Of a stretch of 64,000 nt of DNA, positions 1 to 8,167 are shown in pieces. The notes below the pieces were generated by a model. The model did not search any database and was not told the origin of the DNA. It saw nothing but the letters and a program-made list of their open reading frames with translations. Position numbers and translations under genes: made by a program. Positions within the stretch are counted from its first letter, which is position 1. Every line of letters starts with the position of its first letter. Where the stretch lies: assembly GCF_003646465.1 (NCBI RefSeq), contig NZ_QZEX01000007.1, positions 251,945 through 315,944 of the forward strand. Reading direction: 5' to 3'. The stretch comes from Chachezhania antarctica (GTDB taxonomy: Bacteria; Pseudomonadota; Alphaproteobacteria; Rhodobacterales; Rhodobacteraceae).

Positions 1-21
1 GCGCCTAGGAGAGCCGTCGTT

Positions 22-139
22 GGGGGCTCTGCCCCCGCCGCGCCAGGGCGCGACTCCCCCGAGGTATTTGGGGACCAAAGAAGCCCGCACATCTTCTTCT
101 TTCTCCCAATACTCCAGCCGGAGGCAACCGCCGCGGCGG
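22..139. repeat. Dispersed intergenic repeat, copy 1
   Basis: A GC-rich hairpin (GGGGGCTCTGCCCCCG) is followed by the box CTCCCCCGAGGTATTT, then an AAAGAAG arm that can pair with a CTTCTTT arm, and a tail AATACTCC..GCCGGAGGC. The same modules in the same order recur in intergenic DNA near 1.77, 30.3, 33.2, 37.8 and 59.0 kb. It lies just upstream of the M20 gene. No coding function is seen. Confidence 0.7.
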
Positions 140-221
140 AGGTACGACCGGCCGCCGCATGATGGAGCTTGTGCCGGGTATGGGATATCCGTTCAGCATT
201 CACGGGACAGAGGCTTTCCGC

Positions 222-1370
222 ATGACCGACCACGACGCCCTGCACGAAGAGATGACCGGTTGGCGCCGCGATCTTCACCGCCACCCCGAATTCGGGTTCG
301 AGGAAACGCGGACGGCCGCTTTCGTCGCCGACACGCTGCGCAGCTTCGGGATCGAGGTCGCAACCGGGGTTGGCGATACCGGGGTCGTGGGCACTTTGAA
401 GCGTGGAAAATCGAACCGCGCCATAGCTTTGCGCGCCGACATGGATGCCCTGCGGATCATGGAGTCCGGGAGCCGGGATCATGGGTCGGATACGCCCGGA
501 ACGATGCATGCCTGTGGCCATGACGGGCATACGGCGATGCTTCTGGGGGCGGCAAAGATCCTGGCCCATGACGGCGGCTTTGACGGCACCGTCAGGTTCA
601 TCTTCCAGCCGGCCGAGGAATGGGGCCGCGGTGCGCAGGCAATGCTGGACGATGGATTGATGGAACGGTTTCCGTTCGACGAGATCCATGGGCTCCACAA
701 CCTGCCCGGCAAACCCGTCGGTCATTTTGAAACCAAGCCGGGCGCGATCATGTCGGCGGAGGACATCTTCGAGATCACCCTGACGGGCCAGGGCGGCCAC
801 GCCGCACGCCCCCATGACGGGCGCGAGGTCATGGTGCCCGCCTGCGCACTGGTGCTGGAATTGCAGACCATCGTGTCGCGGCGCCTGTCGCCCACGGATA
901 TCGGCGTCGTCTCCGTCACCGAACTGACCACCGACGGCACCCGCAACGCACTGCCGGGCCATGCACGAATTCTGGGCGACGCCCGCAGCTTCCGGCCCGA
1001 GGTGTCGGCGCAGATCGAAGCCGAAATGCGCCGGATCGCGGACGGGATCGCATCGCTGCACGGCATCGGGGCCACCGTGTCGTATAGCCGAGAGTTCGTG
1101 CCCCTGCAGAACGATCCCGAACTGGCCGCCGACATTCTTGCGGCCGCCGGGCCGGTTTCCGAAACCGCCGTACTGGCCACGGAGCCCATGACCGGATCGG
1201 AAGATTTCGCGCGCTTTCTGGCTCATGTGCCGGGCTGCTTTTCCTTCGTCGGAAACGGCGAAGCCTCCGCGCCGCTGCACAGCCCGGACTACGATTTCAA
1301 CGATGCGGCTCTGGTCCATGGCGCCGCGGTTCACGTGGCCACCGTACGGCGCCGTCTTCCGGCCGAATGA
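222..1370 (+). CDS. M20 family amidohydrolase (M20D, hippurate hydrolase-like)
   Basis: Predicted metal-dependent amidohydrolase that cleaves an N-acyl or amide bond of an amino-acid-type substrate in the cytoplasm. ADMDAL lies near residues 72-77, HACGHDGH near 96-103 (Cys and His metal ligands), PAEE near 130-133, and SEDFARF near the C-terminus, as in the M20D subfamily. About 382 residues is normal for the family. I chose the ATG at 222, preceded by a weak purine-rich site (acagagg), over the upstream ATG at 159, whose extra 21 residues look non-homologous. It stands alone, with a dispersed repeat upstream. The substrate cannot be told from sequence. Confidence 0.93.
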   Translation: MTDHDALHEEMTGWRRDLHRHPEFGFEETRTAAFVADTLRSFGIEVATGVGDTGVVGTLKRGKSNRAIALRADMDALRIMESGSRDHGSDTPGTMHACGHDGHTAMLLGAAKILAHDGGFDGTVRFIFQPAEEWGRGAQAMLDDGLMERFPFDEIHGLHNLPGKPVGHFETKPGAIMSAEDIFEITLTGQGGHAARPHDGREVMVPACALVLELQTIVSRRLSPTDIGVVSVTELTTDGTRNALPGHARILGDARSFRPEVSAQIEAEMRRIADGIASLHGIGATVSYSREFVPLQNDPELAADILAAAGPVSETAVLATEPMTGSEDFARFLAHVPGCFSFVGNGEASAPLHSPDYDFNDAALVHGAAVHVATVRRRLPAE

Positions 1371-1479
1371 CCCGGCGGCAGCCATGCGCCTGCAACATAG
1401 GCGCTTTTCGAGGTAATCGGTTGATGCTGCAACGCAGCAATCCTATTTGAAGCCCTGTGAATGAAACAGAGGTTTCCAG

Positions 1480-1710
1480 ATGACCGACACGACCAATACC
1501 CAAACCGGCATGCCCTCGGGCGGCGTGCGCGCTGCGCTCGACATGTTCTTTGCGACCATCGGCCAGGGCTTCAACACCTACCTATCCACGCAGGCGCGGA
1601 TCGGTGAGATGGAAGCGCTTTATGCCAAGTCGGACGCGCAACTGGCCCAGCTGGGGCTGACCCGCGAAGACGTCCCGCGCTACGTGTTCCGCGACATGCT
1701 CGCCAGCTGA
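1480..1710 (+). CDS. DUF1127-like small protein
   Basis: Small protein of 76 residues. Its C-terminal part (LGLTREDVPRYVFRDML, about 58-74) matches the end of DUF1127/YjiS-like proteins, which carry an L.DIGL-type helix. Some alphaproteobacterial DUF1127 proteins bind RNA or affect metabolic regulation; that is family knowledge, not shown here. An agagg ribosome site precedes the ATG, and a strong hairpin follows the stop, so it is probably its own transcription unit. There is no signal peptide or membrane segment. Confidence 0.85.
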   Translation: MTDTTNTQTGMPSGGVRAALDMFFATIGQGFNTYLSTQARIGEMEALYAKSDAQLAQLGLTREDVPRYVFRDMLAS

Positions 1711-1735
1711 TCACAGCCGAGTACCGACCGAAAGA

Positions 1736-1766
1736 AAGGGCGCCCCGCGGATACCGAGGCGCCCTT
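1736..1766 (+). terminator. Rho-independent terminator after the DUF1127 gene
   Basis: Perfect 9-bp stem (AAGGGCGCC / GGCGCCCTT) with a 13-nt loop, followed by the pyrimidine run CTTCTTCTTTCT. It separates the rightward small gene from the leftward liv operon. The pyrimidine tail also begins a partial copy of the dispersed repeat. Confidence 0.7.
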
Positions 1767-1803
1767 CTTCTTTCTCGAAATACTCCCGCCGGAGGCATCC
1801 GCC
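1762..1803. repeat. Dispersed intergenic repeat, partial copy 2
   Basis: Only the right half is present: CCCTTCTTCTTTC, then AAATACTCC, then GCCGGAGGCATCCGCCG. This matches the tail of copy 1. The copy sits between two convergent genes and overlaps the terminator tail. Confidence 0.6.
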
Positions 1804-1822
1804 GCCAAAGGCGCCTGACCGG

Positions 1823-2524
1823 TCAGACTTCCAGCCATTCCTTGCGGACGTCTTCGCGGTCCTTCAGCTCCAGCGGTGTGCCTTCGAACACCATATGGCC
1901 GTGCCCCATGACGTAGACGCGATCGGCAATGTCGAGCGCGATGGACAGCTTCTGTTCCACCAGCAGTGTCGCGATCCCGCGCGAGGCGATTTCCTTAAGC
2001 AGATCCGCCACCCGCTGCACCATCTGCGGTGACAGGCCTTCGGTCGGTTCGTCGATCATCACCAGTTCCGGGTCGCCCATCAGCGTGCGGCACATGGTCA
2101 GCATCTGCTGTTCGCCCCCCGACAGCACCGATGCCTCGACATCCGCGCGGCGGCCCAGGTTTTCGAACATGTCGAACATGTTCTGCATCGACCAGCGCCC
2201 CTGCCCGTCCTTCTGGCCCGGCTTCAGGCCCAGCGTCAGGTTCTGCCGTGTCGTCAGCCCCGGGAAGATATCCCGGTTCTCCGGTACGTACCCGATGCCC
2301 AGGTTCGCGATCTCGTAGGCCTTCTTGCCGGCGATCTCCTTGCCCTGGAACTTGACGGACCCTTCGGGCTGCACCTCTCCCATCACCGCCTTGCAGGTGG
2401 TCGAGCGGCCGACGCCGTTCCGGCCCAGAAGGGCCACGATCTCGCCCTCGTTGATCGACATGTTCACACCCTGAAGGATGTGGGACTTGCCGTAATAGGC
2501 GTGCATATCCGTGACTTCGAGCAT
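1823..2524 (-). CDS. Branched-chain amino acid-type ABC transporter ATP-binding protein (LivF)
   Basis: Cytoplasmic ATPase subunit of a Liv-type (HAAT family) importer. Residues 34-42 form the Walker A loop, GRNGVGRST: the invariant Lys is Arg at residue 40 (codon at 2405-2407). The signature LSGGEQQ and Walker B LVMIDEP are intact. About 233 residues is usual for LivF. I chose the ATG at 2524, which overlaps the livG stop by one base (TGATG); the frame extends upstream only as noise inside livG. It is the last gene of livH-M-G-F. The transported solute cannot be read from this subunit. Confidence 0.94.
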   Translation of the reverse strand: MLEVTDMHAYYGKSHILQGVNMSINEGEIVALLGRNGVGRSTTCKAVMGEVQPEGSVKFQGKEIAGKKAYEIANLGIGYVPENRDIFPGLTTRQNLTLGLKPGQKDGQGRWSMQNMFDMFENLGRRADVEASVLSGGEQQMLTMCRTLMGDPELVMIDEPTEGLSPQMVQRVADLLKEIASRGIATLLVEQKLSIALDIADRVYVMGHGHMVFEGTPLELKDREDVRKEWLEV

Positions 2525-3288
2525 CAGTGTTCCGCCTCCAATGCGGCGCCCAGATACGCCTCCTGAACCTTCGCGTTGGCGCGTACCTCTTCGGGTTTGC
2601 CCGTCGCGATGATCTCGCCATAGACCAGCACCGAAATCCTGTCGGCCAGCCCGAACACGACGCCCATGTCGTGTTCGACCATGATCAGCGTCTTGCCCAC
2701 CGTCACCTTGCGGATCAGGTCGACGATGTAGTCGGTCTCGGAATGGCTCATGCCGGCGGTGGGTTCGTCCAGCATGATGACATCCGCGCCGCCCGCGATG
2801 GTGATCCCGATCTCCAGCGCGCGCTGTTCGGCGTAGGACAGGACCCCCGCCGGCAATTCGCGCCGTTCGGTCAGGTTGATCTGGGCCAGGATCTCGTCCG
2901 TCGCATCGGCCAGGTGGCTGGCACGGTTGACGATGTTCCAGAACGAATACCGGTACCCTTCGGCCCACAAAAGCGCGCAGCGGACGTTTTCGAACACCGT
3001 CATCTTCGGGAAGATGTTGGTGATCTGGAACGACCGCGACAGGCCCATGCGGTTGATTTCGAACGGAGCTTTCCCGGCCAGGTCGTGGCCATGCAGGAAG
3101 ACCTTGCCGCTGGTCGGCGGGAAGCGGCCCGTGATCAGGTTGAAGAGCGTCGATTTCCCCGCGCCATTCGGCCCGATGATCGCGTGGCGTTCGCTTTCAC
3201 CGATGTCGAGCGAGACACCGCGGATGATCTCGGCCTTGCCGAAGTTCTTCTTCAGGTCCTGAAGTTTCAGCGCTGACGTCGTGCTCAT
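2524..3288 (-). CDS. Branched-chain amino acid-type ABC transporter ATP-binding protein (LivG)
   Basis: Second ATPase of the importer, 254 residues. Walker A GPNGAGKST is at about 39-47. The signature is the LivG-type LSYAEQR rather than LSGGQ. Walker B ends in DEPTAG. Translation is coupled to livM, whose stop overlaps this start by four bases. The canonical Walker A contrasts with the Arg-containing LivF partner, so at least one nucleotide site of the heterodimer looks fully standard. Confidence 0.95.
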   Translation of the reverse strand: MSTTSALKLQDLKKNFGKAEIIRGVSLDIGESERHAIIGPNGAGKSTLFNLITGRFPPTSGKVFLHGHDLAGKAPFEINRMGLSRSFQITNIFPKMTVFENVRCALLWAEGYRYSFWNIVNRASHLADATDEILAQINLTERRELPAGVLSYAEQRALEIGITIAGGADVIMLDEPTAGMSHSETDYIVDLIRKVTVGKTLIMVEHDMGVVFGLADRISVLVYGEIIATGKPEEVRANAKVQEAYLGAALEAEH

Positions 3289-4565
3289 CGTGCACCTCCG
3301 TCCGGGGTATTGGCGTCATGCCAGGCTTCGTTCAGCTCTGGGGCTGACTGTTTTGCCAGCCAGATCCCGCCCACGGCGACCACTATGGTGATGATCCATG
3401 GCAGGATCGCGTGGCTGCTGAAGGTGGTCCAGAAGATCGTCATCTCGTCCTCGCCCAGGGCCGCGTGGCGGGCATGGAACAGGATTTCGATGAAACCGCA
3501 CAAGGAGAGCGTGCCGATGATCGCCGGCACGAAGACCTTCAGGTAGGGCACATACAGCCTGTTCAGCTTGCCCAGCCGCATCGGGGTGACATGCATCATG
3601 ATCAGCCCCGACAGACCGCCCGGGAAGAACATCACCGTCGCAAGGAACAGTGCGCCCACATACAGCGCCCAAAGTTCTGTCTGAAGCCCAAGCACCGTTT
3701 GCAGCAGCACGAAGGTGACCACGCCGAGAACCGGCCCGAAGAAGAAGCCCGCGCCGCCGAGGAAGGTCATCAGAAGGATGCCGCCCGATGTGGCAAGGTT
3801 CAGGTTCTCTTCCGTCAGGATCTCGAAGTTGATGGCGAAGAGCCCGCCCGCGATGCCGCAGAAGAAGCCGGAGGCGACGAAGGAATAGAACCGGACCCAG
3901 CGCGCGGAATAGCCCAGGAACTCGGCCCGTTCGGGATTGTCGCGCACGGCATTGGCCATCCGGCCAACCGGTGTCCGCGAGAAAAGGAACATCAGCAGGG
4001 CTGAAACCAACAGCCAGAAGGACGTGAGGTAGTAGACCTCGATCTGGCGCAGGAACTCGATCCCGAAGAAAGGCATGCCATAGGTCCGGTCGCCCGACAC
4101 GCCTTCCTCCCCGCCAAAGAACACGACGATGATCACCGAACAGGCGGCGACCAGTTCGCCCACGCCAAGCGAGATCATGGCGAAGACCGTCCCGGCCTTG
4201 CGGGTCGAGAACGAGCCGATGGCGATCGCGAAAAGCATCCCGACCAGGCCACCGACGATCGGCAGAACCGGCAGCGGCATCTTTTCGAACAGGTCGGTCA
4301 TGTTCATCACGTGGACACAGGCAAAGCCGCCCACACCCATGTAGACGGCATGGCCGAAGGACAGCATGCCCCCCTGACCCAGCAGCATGTTGTAGGCCAG
4401 AGCGAAGACCATCGTGATCCCCATCTGGTTCATGATGGTGATCGCCGAGTTCGAACTGAATATGATCGGCGCGATGAAGAGAAACGCCGCCGCAAGGATC
4501 CAGGGCAGCGTGTTGCCCATTGTCATTGCAGGCGTCGCTGTCGATTTCTGAGTGATGTCGGTCAT
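3285..4565 (-). CDS. Liv-type ABC transporter permease (LivM)
   Basis: Inner-membrane permease of 426 residues with about ten hydrophobic segments. It has the LivM hallmarks GQGGMLSFGHAVYMGVGG and FLGGAGFFFGPVLG. It is longer than many LivM proteins because of an extended hydrophobic C-terminal part (about residues 340-410). It overlaps livH by four bases upstream and livG by four bases downstream, so the permeases and ATPases are translationally coupled. Confidence 0.95.
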   Translation of the reverse strand: MTDITQKSTATPAMTMGNTLPWILAAAFLFIAPIIFSSNSAITIMNQMGITMVFALAYNMLLGQGGMLSFGHAVYMGVGGFACVHVMNMTDLFEKMPLPVLPIVGGLVGMLFAIAIGSFSTRKAGTVFAMISLGVGELVAACSVIIVVFFGGEEGVSGDRTYGMPFFGIEFLRQIEVYYLTSFWLLVSALLMFLFSRTPVGRMANAVRDNPERAEFLGYSARWVRFYSFVASGFFCGIAGGLFAINFEILTEENLNLATSGGILLMTFLGGAGFFFGPVLGVVTFVLLQTVLGLQTELWALYVGALFLATVMFFPGGLSGLIMMHVTPMRLGKLNRLYVPYLKVFVPAIIGTLSLCGFIEILFHARHAALGEDEMTIFWTTFSSHAILPWIITIVVAVGGIWLAKQSAPELNEAWHDANTPDGGAR

Positions 4566-5518
4566 ACGTCACGCTTCCCGAAAAGGCCGTAGGGGCGGAA
4601 CACGAGGATCAGCACCATCAGCAGATAGGGCAGGATGTCGGCGATCTGGGGCGAGGTCAGCGACCACAGGTCCTGCCACATGCTGTCCCAGATGACTTCC
4701 GGTTTCGTGAAGCCCACGCCGGTCAGGATGTCCTCCATCCGGATGTTGTAGGCCTTGGCGAAGGTCGTCAGCCAACCGATCAGCAGGGATGCCACAAGCG
4801 CGCCCCAAAGGGACCCGAGCCCCCCGATCACGATGGTCACGAAGACGATGGAGCCAAGCACCACGGCCATCCCGGGGAAGGTTGTCAGAACCGGCCCCGC
4901 GATCACGCCCGCCACGCCGGCAAGAGCCGTGCCCACGCCGAAGACGCCCATGAAGACCAAGGGCACGTTATGGCCCAACGCCTCGACCGTGCGCGGATAG
5001 CTGAGCGCTGCCTGGATGATCATGCCGACGCGGGTTCGGGTCAGCACGAACAAGAGCGCTATGAAGATCGCCACCGAGGTGAAGATCATGAAGATCTTGT
5101 AGGCCGGGATCGAATTCCCGGCGATGGAGAAGGCGGTGAACTGCAGGATTTCGGGTTCCATGTAGGGCATCGCGTTGCGGCCCCAGATGAACTGCACGAC
5201 TTCCTCGATCAGCAGCGCCAGTCCGAAGGTGAAGATCAGCTCGGGCACGTGTCCGTACTGGTGCACCCGGCGCAGGCCATAGCGTTCGACCCCGGCGCCC
5301 AGTAGGCCGACCAGCGGTGGCGCGATCAGCAGCCCCATCCAGAAGCCCAGGTAGATACTGATCTGATAGGCGAAATAGGCCCCCAGCATGTAAAAGCTGG
5401 CATGTGCGAAGTTCAGAACGCCCATCATCGAAAAGATCAGCGTGAGACCCGCCGAGAGCATGAACAACAAGAGTCCAGTCACCAGCCCGTCGATCAGGTT
5501 GACGAGTACGAGGTCCAT
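4562..5518 (-). CDS. Liv-type ABC transporter permease (LivH)
   Basis: Inner-membrane permease of 318 residues with about eight hydrophobic segments. The conserved LivH region LNFAHASFYMLGAY lies near residue 35, and IGGLGSLWGA lies in the C-terminal half. A strong ribosome site (gggggaggg) precedes the ATG. It follows the binding-protein gene across a 110-bp gap that holds a long hairpin, which may set a lower expression level for the membrane part. Confidence 0.95.
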   Translation of the reverse strand: MDLVLVNLIDGLVTGLLLFMLSAGLTLIFSMMGVLNFAHASFYMLGAYFAYQISIYLGFWMGLLIAPPLVGLLGAGVERYGLRRVHQYGHVPELIFTFGLALLIEEVVQFIWGRNAMPYMEPEILQFTAFSIAGNSIPAYKIFMIFTSVAIFIALLFVLTRTRVGMIIQAALSYPRTVEALGHNVPLVFMGVFGVGTALAGVAGVIAGPVLTTFPGMAVVLGSIVFVTIVIGGLGSLWGALVASLLIGWLTTFAKAYNIRMEDILTGVGFTKPEVIWDSMWQDLWSLTSPQIADILPYLLMVLILVFRPYGLFGKRDV

Positions 5519-5579
5519 GCGCCCTCCCCCTCATGTTATGGTTTTTTGTTTGCGGTCCCGTCCGGACCGGTCGTGTGAA

Positions 5580-5612
5580 GACCGGCGCGAGGGGTCGCGC
5601 CCCGCGCCGGTC
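5580..5612 (-). promoter_or_regulatory. Intercistronic hairpin between the binding-protein gene and livH
   Basis: Perfect 10-bp inverted repeat (GACCGGCGCG / CGCGCCGGTC) with a 13-nt loop. No U-run follows on the leftward transcript. That fits an mRNA-stabilising or partial-attenuation hairpin, as is common after periplasmic binding-protein genes, better than a full terminator. Confidence 0.65.
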
Positions 5613-5628
5613 GTGGACAATCGTCAGA

Positions 5629-6876
5629 TCACGAAGGACGCTTCATGTCACAGGTCGTGGGCGTATCCGCACCGGCATTCTCGATGGTGCTTTCCGTCAG
5701 CATGCCATAGCCCGAGTTGTCGTAATCGTAGGTGATGTCGTCATTGGTATGCACGAAGACGTGCATGTTCTGGATCGCCTGGTGGTCTTCCGGACGCATG
5801 TAGACGGTACCGCCCCACATGGTCTCGTGCTCCATGCCTTCCAGCGCGGCGGCGACCTTCTGGACGTCGGTCGCGGTGCCGGCTTCCTCGATCGCCTTGG
5901 CCAGCATCTCGATGGTGTTGGTGATCCGGCTCTGGGACACGTTGCCATCAGGATACTTGGCCTTGAACGCCTCGATGTACTCGGCGGCCTGCGGGGTCGG
6001 CGGCGGGTTCTGAGCACCTTCCGAAATCAGGCGGATCGAGTCCTTGCCCGCTTCGCCGAAGGCCGCGGTCATGCCGTCGGCTGCAGCGTAGTAGGTGTAG
6101 ATCGGGCCTTCAAAGCCATTGTCCAGGATCGACTTGCCCAGACCGTACATATCGGCGCCCCAGTTGCCGGTGATCACGGCATCGGCTTCCGACGCCTGGA
6201 TCTTGCGGGCATAGGGGGTGAAATCCTTCACCTTGCCGATCGGGTGCAGTTCGTTGCCCACGATCTCGATGTCCGGGCGTTTCTCGGCCAGCATCGACTG
6301 GGCGGCCGAACCGACGGCCTTGCCGAAGGAATAGTCCTGCCCGATCACGTAGACTTTCTTGATGCTGTCGTCCTGCGCGATCACGTCGGTCAGGGCATCC
6401 ATCTTCATGTCCGCGTGGCCATCGAAGCGGAAATGCCAGAAGTTGCACTTCTCGTTCGTCAGCGCCGGGTCGACGGCAGAATAGTTCAGGAACAGGACCT
6501 GGCTGTCGGGATTGCGGCGGTTGTGCTTGTCGATGGCGTCGGTCAGCGCGTTGGCCACGCCCGAGCTGTTGCCCTGAACCACGTAGCGCACGCCCTGGTC
6601 GATGGCGACCTGCAACTGGATCAGCGACTCTTTCGGGCTGATCTTGTTGTCAAAGCCGAGCACTTCGAAGGTGTCGCCGTCGAGCACGCCGCCCTTGTCG
6701 TTCACCAGCGTTTCGGCAGCGAACTGGAACTGGTTCAGACCGTTCGTACCGGTGGCCGCAAAGGGCCCGGACAGCGGATCAATGAACGCGATCTTGACCG
6801 TATCAGCGAACAGAGCTGTCGCGCTTACGGACATGGCAAGAGCGGCCCCGAGGCCGTACCTCACGGTATTGTGCAT
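5629..6876 (-). CDS. Liv-type ABC transporter periplasmic substrate-binding protein
   Basis: Periplasmic receptor of 415 residues. It has a clear signal peptide (about residues 1-24, ending ATALFA before DTVKIAF) and the type I fold opening VKIAFIDPLSGPFAATG found in LivK-like proteins. A near-consensus aagggagg site eight bases before the ATG at 6876 decides the start over an upstream frame extension. First gene of the importer operon. The substrate is unknown; the acyl-CoA enzymes next door suggest a carboxylic acid or amino acid-derived compound, which is inference. Confidence 0.94.
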   Translation of the reverse strand: MHNTVRYGLGAALAMSVSATALFADTVKIAFIDPLSGPFAATGTNGLNQFQFAAETLVNDKGGVLDGDTFEVLGFDNKISPKESLIQLQVAIDQGVRYVVQGNSSGVANALTDAIDKHNRRNPDSQVLFLNYSAVDPALTNEKCNFWHFRFDGHADMKMDALTDVIAQDDSIKKVYVIGQDYSFGKAVGSAAQSMLAEKRPDIEIVGNELHPIGKVKDFTPYARKIQASEADAVITGNWGADMYGLGKSILDNGFEGPIYTYYAAADGMTAAFGEAGKDSIRLISEGAQNPPPTPQAAEYIEAFKAKYPDGNVSQSRITNTIEMLAKAIEEAGTATDVQKVAAALEGMEHETMWGGTVYMRPEDHQAIQNMHVFVHTNDDITYDYDNSGYGMLTESTIENAGADTPTTCDMKRPS

Positions 6877-7332
6877 GATTTCCTCCCTTAGCACAAAGCC
6901 CGGCATGCCTTTGGCATTTGTCGCCGAGCCTTGGCCTGAACCTTGCATAACGGCACAAAGAGTCAAGCGTCGGCCAAGGCCGCGAACGGTCAACAATTCA
7001 GCTTTGACCTGTTCGTAGGTTTATTGTCGTTCGAGTAGAAATTCACCCTCTCCTGACAGATCTCAGGAGAACAATGCCCAAAACTTGAGCGCACTTTCAT
7101 GCCTGACAATAACCAATTGTTATTGCGCCGTTTTTTCCAGCCGTCGCGGTATCGCAAACATCTTGGATATTTCGATTCATCACGAACGAAAAGAAGGAAT
7201 GCCTGTTTCCGGGCGCAATATTCTTAGGCAGCGACCCAAAGATGACCTTGCGTCAACTCTTGGTGTCCTGCAAATTCATTGCATTGGAAAGGAAGGAAAA
7301 TACGCGCCTGAGCGGTATTCAGACCCGGCAGG
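6877..7332. promoter_or_regulatory. 456-bp intergenic region upstream of the liv operon
   Basis: Locally AT-richer than its surroundings, with no convincing coding frame or RNA gene. It should carry the liv operon promoter. The one clear structure is a 22-bp dyad at 7049-7070. The part from 7100 to 7332, downstream of the IclR gene, shows no terminator that I can recognise. Confidence 0.5.
7049..7070. promoter_or_regulatory. Candidate operator dyad upstream of the liv operon
   Basis: Perfect 8-bp arms TCTCCTGA / TCAGGAGA with a six-base spacer, about 170 bp upstream of the binding-protein start. The size and position suit a dimeric regulator such as the adjacent IclR protein. The regulator assignment is inference only. 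Confidence 0.4.
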
Positions 7333-8166
7333 TCAGGACTCGCCGGATTCCGATTCCCGGCGCGGCCCGCGCTGGCCCGAACTCAGCATCTCCGAGACCT
7401 CGATCAGGCGCTCTGCGTACTGCGTTTCAAGGTGCTTCTTCTTCACGTGGAAGGATGGCCCGCCCACGTTCACGGCAAAGACACGGCCGTCATCCAGCGA
7501 CCGAACGGGCACCGCGATACCGTTCACATCCCGCCGCCAGTCACCGTATCCGGTGCAGTATCCCAGCCGCTCGTACTCTTCCTGCGCGGCCTTGAAACCG
7601 GCATGGCGGCGCTGGAACAGGTCGGGATCGCCCGTGCGGATCTCGTCGAAAAGAGCGTCGCGCTTTGCCTCGGGCATGGCCACAAGAATGGCGCGGCCCA
7701 TGGCGCTTTCGAACAGTGGCAGGCGGGATCCGACATGCATCGACAGCGACACGTCCTCGCGCGAGCGATGGACGGCGACGTAGACGACCTCGGTCCGGTG
7801 CCGTTCGCCCATGGCAACGGTGACATAAGAATTGGGGCCCGCCGTCAGCGACCGCAGCAATTCGTTCGCGCGGTCGGCCATCTCGAGGCTCGACAGAACG
7901 CCGAAGCCCAGCCGCAGAACCCCCGCGCCCAGCCGGTAGTTCCCGGAGGACGGATCGACCACGAGGTAATCGAGCTTGCAGAGCGTGTGCGTCAGCCGCG
8001 AGATGGTGGGCTTGGGCAGCCCGGTCCGTTCGGCGATATCGTTGTTCGACAGCGCCACCTCCCCCGGCCGATAGACACGCAGGACATCGAGACCGCGCGC
8101 CAGAGCAGTGACGAAGTTGCGGTCCTTCGCCTCATCTTCCGACGATACGCTCTCGAGATCGTTCAT
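7333..8166 (-). CDS. IclR family transcriptional regulator
   Basis: DNA-binding regulator of 277 residues. The N-terminal winged helix-turn-helix spans roughly residues 18-85, with recognition segment TGLPKPTISRLTHTL at 48-62. The IclR effector domain follows. Its start lies one base after the stop of the kinase gene, so it is co-transcribed as the last gene of the acyl-CoA operon, and it sits next to the liv promoter region. It probably senses a substrate or CoA-ester intermediate of this locus; the effector is unknown. Confidence 0.93.
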   Translation of the reverse strand: MNDLESVSSEDEAKDRNFVTALARGLDVLRVYRPGEVALSNNDIAERTGLPKPTISRLTHTLCKLDYLVVDPSSGNYRLGAGVLRLGFGVLSSLEMADRANELLRSLTAGPNSYVTVAMGERHRTEVVYVAVHRSREDVSLSMHVGSRLPLFESAMGRAILVAMPEAKRDALFDEIRTGDPDLFQRRHAGFKAAQEEYERLGYCTGYGDWRRDVNGIAVPVRSLDDGRVFAVNVGGPSFHVKKKHLETQYAERLIEVSEMLSSGQRGPRRESESGES

Positions 8167-8167
8167 G

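Noticed and set aside
5533-6891. A rightward open frame opposite the Liv binding-protein gene
   Set aside because: Antisense to an intact gene with a signal peptide and a strong ribosome site; no domain in the translated frame.
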